A stretch of 9,343 bases of DNA from Betaproteobacteria bacterium. Lineage in GTDB: Bacteria > Pseudomonadota > Gammaproteobacteria > Burkholderiales > SG8-41. Of the stretch, positions 6,129 to 9,343 are shown one piece after another; position 1 is the stretch's first letter; every line of letters starts with the position of its first letter. The stretch covers positions 1 to 9,343 of the forward strand of contig JAIOOZ010000688.1 in assembly GCA_021414185.1 (NCBI GenBank). Direction: 5' to 3'. A program made the translations under genes and the position numbers. A model generated the notes under the pieces. That model was not told where the DNA came from, did no database searches, and saw nothing but the letters and a program-made list of their open reading frames with translations.

Positions 6129-7719
6129 CCTGATCCTCGAAGACGCGAACATTATCGACGGCAGCGGACGGCCGGCGTTTCGCGGATGCATCGGGATACG
6201 GGACGGTAGTATCGCGAGCGTGGGAGACCTTGCAGCCGAGACCGCTGCCGGCCGGGTCGATATCCACGGGCTGGCCGTCGCGCCGGGGTTCATCGACTCG
6301 CATACGCACTCCGAGATCTCGCTGCTCGCGCGCCCGGGCGCCGAGCCCAAGGCCAGGCAGGGCGTGACGACGGAGATTCTGGGCAACTGCGGATTTTCCG
6401 CGTTTCCGCTTGCCGCGGGTTCGCGCGACGCCTACATCAATTACGCGCAGCCGATTTTCGGACATCCGCAAATCGACTGGGATTGGCCGGACTGGGACGG
6501 CTACGCGGCACGGCTCGCGCGCGACGGCATCGGTGTCAACGTGGCCACCCTCATAGGCCATGGCGCGCTGCGTTCGGCGGTGATGGGACTGGAAAGCCGT
6601 GCACCGTCAGGCGACGAACTGGAGCGCATGAAAGCGCTGGTGGCGGCGGCGATGAAGAGCGGCGTGTTCGGTCTCTCGACCGGCCTTGCCTACGTGCCCG
6701 GAATTTACTCCGACACCGACGAACTCGCCGAACTGGTAAGCATTGTCGGCAGCCATGGCGGGCTTTACGCCACGCACGTGCGCGATCAGGTGGACGGACT
6801 GGTTGCCTCGGTCGAAGAGGCGCTGGAGATCGGCCGGCGCGCGCACACTCCGGTGCTGATATCCCACCACAAGGCGGTTGGCAGCCGCAACTTCGGCAAG
6901 GTCGAGCTCACGCTGGGCATGCTCGACGCCGCGCGCTCCCACGGGCTCGCCACCTACTCCGACATGTATCCGTACATCGCGGGCATGTCGACGATGACTT
7001 CCGTGCTGCCGCCGTGGGTGTTGGCGGGCGGTTTGCCCGCGATGCTGGCCCGTATTGCAGACCCGGCGGTGCGGCAGCGGATTGCTCGCGACATTGATAC
7101 CGGCCTGGCGGGATGGGAGAACCGCATCAACGCGGTCGGCTGGGGCAACATCGTGATTACCACCGTGAATACCGACGGCAACCGCGATCTCGAGGGCCTG
7201 ACTCTCGCAGACGCTGCAGCACAGCGCGGCAAGCCGCATCTCGATCTGCTGCTTGACCTGTTGCTCGAAGAGGGCGGCAAGGTCGGCCGCATCACGCGCG
7301 GCTCCTGCGACGAGGACATGGTGCGCGTTCTGCAGCATGAGCACACGATGATAGGCTCCGACGCGATCGATGCAGACAAGGCGCATCCGCGCCAGTACGG
7401 AACTTTTCCGCGGGTACTGGGCGAGATGGTGCGCGAACGCAGGCTGCTGTCGCTTGAGACCGCGGTACACAAGATGACGGGCCTCACTGCCCGCACCTTC
7501 GGCCTGACCGATGTCGGCCTGATCGAGGCGGGCAGGCGCGCGGATTTGGTGGTCTTCGATCCGGCGCTGATCAAGGACGCGGCTACCTACGCGGAACCGC
7601 GCTGTTTTCCGGCCGGCATAGAGGCGGTGATGGTGGGCGGGGTATGGAGCGTGCGTGACGGCCGGCTGACCGGCCAGCTCAATGGCCGGGTATTACGCAA
7701 GCGCGCACACGCCGTCTGA
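6121..7719 (+). CDS. N-acyl-D-amino-acid deacylase (D-aminoacylase family amidohydrolase)
   Basis: This 532-residue cytoplasmic metal-dependent amidohydrolase is expected to hydrolyse N-acyl-D-amino acids to a free D-amino acid and a carboxylate. The start at 6121 is chosen because MFDLILEDANIIDGSGRPAF is the standard opening of the family; an in-frame ATG at 6055 adds 22 residues unlike it. Putative metal ligands all appear: His61-x-His63 (DSHTHSE), Cys90 (LGNCGFS), His219 (YATHVRD), His249/His250 (ISHHK) and Asp414 (GSDAI). This matches the His-x-His, Cys, His, His, Asp pattern of Alcaligenes D-aminoacylase. The C-terminus returns to the small beta-sandwich (GRRADLVVFDP, about 471-480). It is longer than the 483-residue D-aminoacylases by an insertion before the Asp, as in many family members. 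The gene has a weak ribosome site and a structured leader. It converges on a Bug protein gene. The acyl group and amino acid preferred are unknown; the family also includes dipeptidase-like members. Confidence 0.9.
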   Translation: MFDLILEDANIIDGSGRPAFRGCIGIRDGSIASVGDLAAETAAGRVDIHGLAVAPGFIDSHTHSEISLLARPGAEPKARQGVTTEILGNCGFSAFPLAAGSRDAYINYAQPIFGHPQIDWDWPDWDGYAARLARDGIGVNVATLIGHGALRSAVMGLESRAPSGDELERMKALVAAAMKSGVFGLSTGLAYVPGIYSDTDELAELVSIVGSHGGLYATHVRDQVDGLVASVEEALEIGRRAHTPVLISHHKAVGSRNFGKVELTLGMLDAARSHGLATYSDMYPYIAGMSTMTSVLPPWVLAGGLPAMLARIADPAVRQRIARDIDTGLAGWENRINAVGWGNIVITTVNTDGNRDLEGLTLADAAAQRGKPHLDLLLDLLLEEGGKVGRITRGSCDEDMVRVLQHEHTMIGSDAIDADKAHPRQYGTFPRVLGEMVRERRLLSLETAVHKMTGLTARTFGLTDVGLIEAGRRADLVVFDPALIKDAATYAEPRCFPAGIEAVMVGGVWSVRDGRLTGQLNGRVLRKRAHAV

Positions 7720-7731
7720 CGAATAGAGAAA

Positions 7732-7750
7732 CGCCGCGCAGGCCGCGGCG
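7732..7750 (-). terminator. Intrinsic terminator between convergent deacylase and Bug genes
   Basis: CGCCGCG (7732-7738) pairs perfectly with CGCGGCG (7744-7750) around a 5-base loop, 12 bases after the deacylase stop and 4 bases after the Bug stop. Read on the minus strand, the hairpin is followed by TTTCTCTATT, a degenerate T tract, so it best serves the Bug gene. It may also slow plus-strand transcription. Confidence 0.6.
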
Positions 7751-7754
7751 ATTC

Positions 7755-8738
7755 CTACTGGACGGGATTAATCTTCGCGATGCGCACCACTTCCCTGTAT
7801 TTAGCGACGTCGCGCTCGACCACATCGATAAAAGCCTGCGGCGGTCCGTCGGCGATCGCGAGGCCTTCGCCTGCCAGACGTTCTTTCACGTCAGGCAATT
7901 GCAGCGAGCGCCGCACGGTCGTGTTCCAGCGGCTGACGATGCCGGCCGGCAATCCCCTGGGTCCCCACAAGCCGTACCACACCGTCGCCGCGTAACCCGG
8001 CACCGTTTCGGCAATGGCGGGGATCTCGGGAATCGCGTCGTTGCGCTTGGCGCTCGTGATGCCGATACCGCGCAGACGGCCGGCGCGGTGCAACGGCAAC
8101 ACTGAGGGCAGGCTGCCGAAAATCAGTTGAATCTGGCCGCCCAGCAGATCACTCATGGCCGCGCCGGTTCCCTTGTAGGGCACATGCGTCATGCGCGTGC
8201 CCGCCTTAAGATTGAAAAGTTCGGTAACGAGATGCGTGTTGCCGCCAGTGCCGGTGGATGCATAGTTGAGTTCGTCCGGGCGCGCCTTGGCCAGTGCGAT
8301 CAGTTCCTTGACCGAACGCGCGGCGACCGACGGATGCAGGGAAATGAGCAGACCCGTCTCGCCAATCAGTGCGATCGGCACGATGTCGGTGATCGGGTTG
8401 TAGGGCAGCTTGAAGAGCGCGGCGTTGGTCGCGTAACTCGTCGAGACGAGGCAGAGCGTATAACCGTCGGGCGTGGCGCGTACCGCCAGTTCAGCGCCTA
8501 TAGTACCGCCGCCGCCGGCGCGGTTGTCGATGACGACGGGCTGGCCGAACGCGTCGGTGGCTTTCGGCGCCAGCGCGCGCGCGATAATATCCGTGCCGCC
8601 GCCGGGCGCGAATGGCACGATGAGGCGGATCGGGCGCGCAGGATAGATGTCGGCCCTTGATTGTGCGGCGGCCATCCCGCAGCAGGCGGCGGCAATGCAC
8701 AGGAAATGGGTGACAACGCAATGCGTAGAGCGTGACAA
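7755..8738 (-). CDS. Bug-family (TctC-type) substrate-binding protein, TTG start
   Basis: This 327-residue periplasmic solute-binding protein belongs to the Bug/TctC family. A TTG start at 8738 is chosen because GGAGAG lies 5 bases upstream and a signal peptide follows directly (hydrophobic FLCIAAACCGMAAAQ, cleavage near residue 25). An ATG 78 codons further upstream (8972) would add a non-secretory, Pro/Arg-rich stretch and run into the divergent promoter region. Family blocks are YPARPIRLIVPFAPGGGTDI (about 32-51), VVIDNRAGGGGTIGAELA (about 70-87), ATPDGYTLCL (about 90-99), LNYASTGTGGNTHLVTELF and MTHVPYKG, and an Ile-Asn-Pro-Val-Gln C-terminus. It is closely similar to the divergent partial Bug gene at 9000. 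Its ligand is unknown, and no TctA/TctB genes are nearby. The convergent neighbour is a D-aminoacylase, so an N-acyl amino acid or its carboxylate product is a possible but unproven ligand. Confidence 0.92.
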   Translation of the reverse strand: MSRSTHCVVTHFLCIAAACCGMAAAQSRADIYPARPIRLIVPFAPGGGTDIIARALAPKATDAFGQPVVIDNRAGGGGTIGAELAVRATPDGYTLCLVSTSYATNAALFKLPYNPITDIVPIALIGETGLLISLHPSVAARSVKELIALAKARPDELNYASTGTGGNTHLVTELFNLKAGTRMTHVPYKGTGAAMSDLLGGQIQLIFGSLPSVLPLHRAGRLRGIGITSAKRNDAIPEIPAIAETVPGYAATVWYGLWGPRGLPAGIVSRWNTTVRRSLQLPDVKERLAGEGLAIADGPPQAFIDVVERDVAKYREVVRIAKINPVQ

Positions 8739-8743
8739 GGCTG

Positions 8744-8749
8744 CTCTCC
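8744..8749 (-). promoter_or_regulatory. Ribosome binding site deciding the TTG start
   Basis: The minus strand reads GGAGAG, 5 bases before the TTG at 8738-8736. It supports the short, signal-peptide-first protein over the ATG at 8972. Confidence 0.55.
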
Positions 8750-8989
8750 AAAAAGTGCGACGACGAAGCAAACAGGGCTGAATGCAGGCGGGAAATCCGA
8801 CCATTGAGCTTAGCATAAACGACGCGGGCTTCAGGAGGGTGGCATGCCGTGCGGCGATTGGTTCATCACGGTTGATTTCAGTAATAGTCCCGGCGGCGTC
8901 CGCGGACTGATATCGAATCCGTGGTTTGTCCGCTATCATTCCCGGGCGCGCCGCGTTTGGCTGCTGGCGCATCCCGTCATTTCCCGTGC
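8750..8989. other. Divergent intergenic region between two Bug genes
   Basis: The gap of about 260 bases must hold promoters for both genes. TATCAT at 8934-8939 (+) could be a -10 box for the gene at 9000, and TATGCT on the minus strand (8817-8812) for the gene ending at 7755, but neither has a good -35 partner at normal spacing. No operator-like palindrome, RNA gene or convincing small ORF was seen. Confidence 0.35.
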
Positions 8990-8993
8990 GAGG
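8990..8993 (+). promoter_or_regulatory. Ribosome binding site of the partial Bug gene
   Basis: GAGG lies 6 bases upstream of the ATG at 9000-9002 and favours this start over the internal Met at codon 7. Confidence 0.5.
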
Positions 8994-8999
8994 CCTGTA

Positions 9000-9343
9000 A
9001 TGCTGCGTGCAATTTCCATGTTGCTGTGTCTTGGAGCGATGCTCGTAACCGTGAACTGCGCGGCCCAGACCGAGCGCTTTCCAGCAAAGCCGATTCGCAT
9101 GATTGTTCCGTTTGCACCTGGCGGCGGCACCGACATGATTGCGCGCGTGCTGGGGCAGGAAGCTTCCAGCGGATTGGGTGTGGCCATCGTGGTCGACAAT
9201 CGCGGCGGCGCTGGCGGCGTTGTGGGGACCGAGCTGGGAGTGCGCGCGCCCGCTGACGGTTATACGTTGACGCTGGGTTCAGGCAGTTATGCGACGAGCG
9301 CCGCGTTGTCCGAGCTGACGTACGATCCGGTCAAGGACATCAC
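9000..9343 (+). CDS. Bug-family (TctC-type) substrate-binding protein, N-terminal part (cut by window end)
   Basis: The reading frame opens at the ATG at 9000 and is still open at the window edge, giving 114 complete codons of an expected 320 or so. It begins with a signal peptide (MLRAISMLLCLGAMLVTVNC, cleavage near CAAQ, about residue 22). The hallmark blocks of the family follow: FPAKPIRMIVPFAPGGGTDM (about 27-46), VVDNRGGAGGVVGTEL, APADGYTLTLG and SYATSAALSELTYDPVKDI at the edge. An ungapped comparison by hand with the divergent Bug protein ending at 7755 gives 54 identities in 88 positions, including the SYAT-x-AAL segment, so these two are the same subgroup. The low-GC Bug protein at 3773 is more distant. 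The gene is oriented away from its paralogue and probably transcribed from the shared intergenic region. The partner downstream is outside the window. Confidence 0.9.
   Translation, partial: MLRAISMLLCLGAMLVTVNCAAQTERFPAKPIRMIVPFAPGGGTDMIARVLGQEASSGLGVAIVVDNRGGAGGVVGTELGVRAPADGYTLTLGSGSYATSAALSELTYDPVKDI

Noticed and set aside
6607..7470. Open frame of 287 codons (-) opposite the deacylase
   Set aside because: It is antisense to a well-supported amidohydrolase, has no recognisable motifs and no ribosome site, and is explained by GC bias.
8739..8972. 78-codon N-terminal extension of the Bug gene from an ATG at 8972
   Set aside because: The extension is not like a signal peptide and would hide the real one. 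A TTG with GGAGAG just upstream fits the usual Bug length.

Overview
The window reads as chromosomal DNA of a high-GC Gram-negative bacterium, most likely a betaproteobacterium of the Burkholderiales (Alcaligenaceae/Bordetella-like). This is an inference. It rests on three separate Bug-type (TctC family) periplasmic binding proteins with no membrane transporter genes beside them, plus MmgE/PrpD, gamma-glutamyltransferase-like and D-aminoacylase-like genes, a gene mix typical of that order. No RNA genes, CRISPR array, intact insertion sequence or phage gene was seen.

Layout. (1) 1-185 (+): C-terminal tail of a major facilitator transporter, whose stop codon overlaps the stop of the next, convergent gene. 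(2) 182-2038 (-): secreted gamma-glutamyltransferase-family Ntn-hydrolase with an atypical substrate pocket. (3) 2167-3579 (+): MmgE/PrpD family protein, divergent from (2) across a 128-bp AT-richer gap. (4) 3590 to about 5930: a segment of clearly lower GC carrying a two-gene minus-strand operon, a TauD/TfdA-type Fe(II)/2-oxoglutarate dioxygenase (4768-5799) followed by a Bug binding protein (3773-4750); probably acquired. (5) 5900-6128: a leader region with a candidate promoter, a terminator-like hairpin, competing hairpins and a 32-codon ORF overlapping the next start. (6) 6121-7719 (+): N-acyl-D-amino-acid deacylase (D-aminoacylase family) with a complete metal-ligand set. (7) 7732-7750: strong hairpin between convergent genes. 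(8) 7755-8738 (-) and 9000-9343 (+, cut by the window end): two closely related Bug binding proteins in divergent orientation.

How the genes may work together. The common theme is scavenging of small carboxylated or amide-linked compounds: binding proteins and an MFS carrier for capture and uptake, a GGT-like and an N-acyl-D-amino-acid hydrolase for amide bonds, and an MmgE/PrpD enzyme and a TauD-type oxygenase for further catabolism. No gene here defines a single complete pathway, and most genes sit on alternating strands as separate transcription units. The only clear operon is dioxygenase plus Bug protein. The parts most worth a second look are the low-GC insert, the structured leader in front of the deacylase, and the active-site changes in the GGT-like and MmgE/PrpD proteins.
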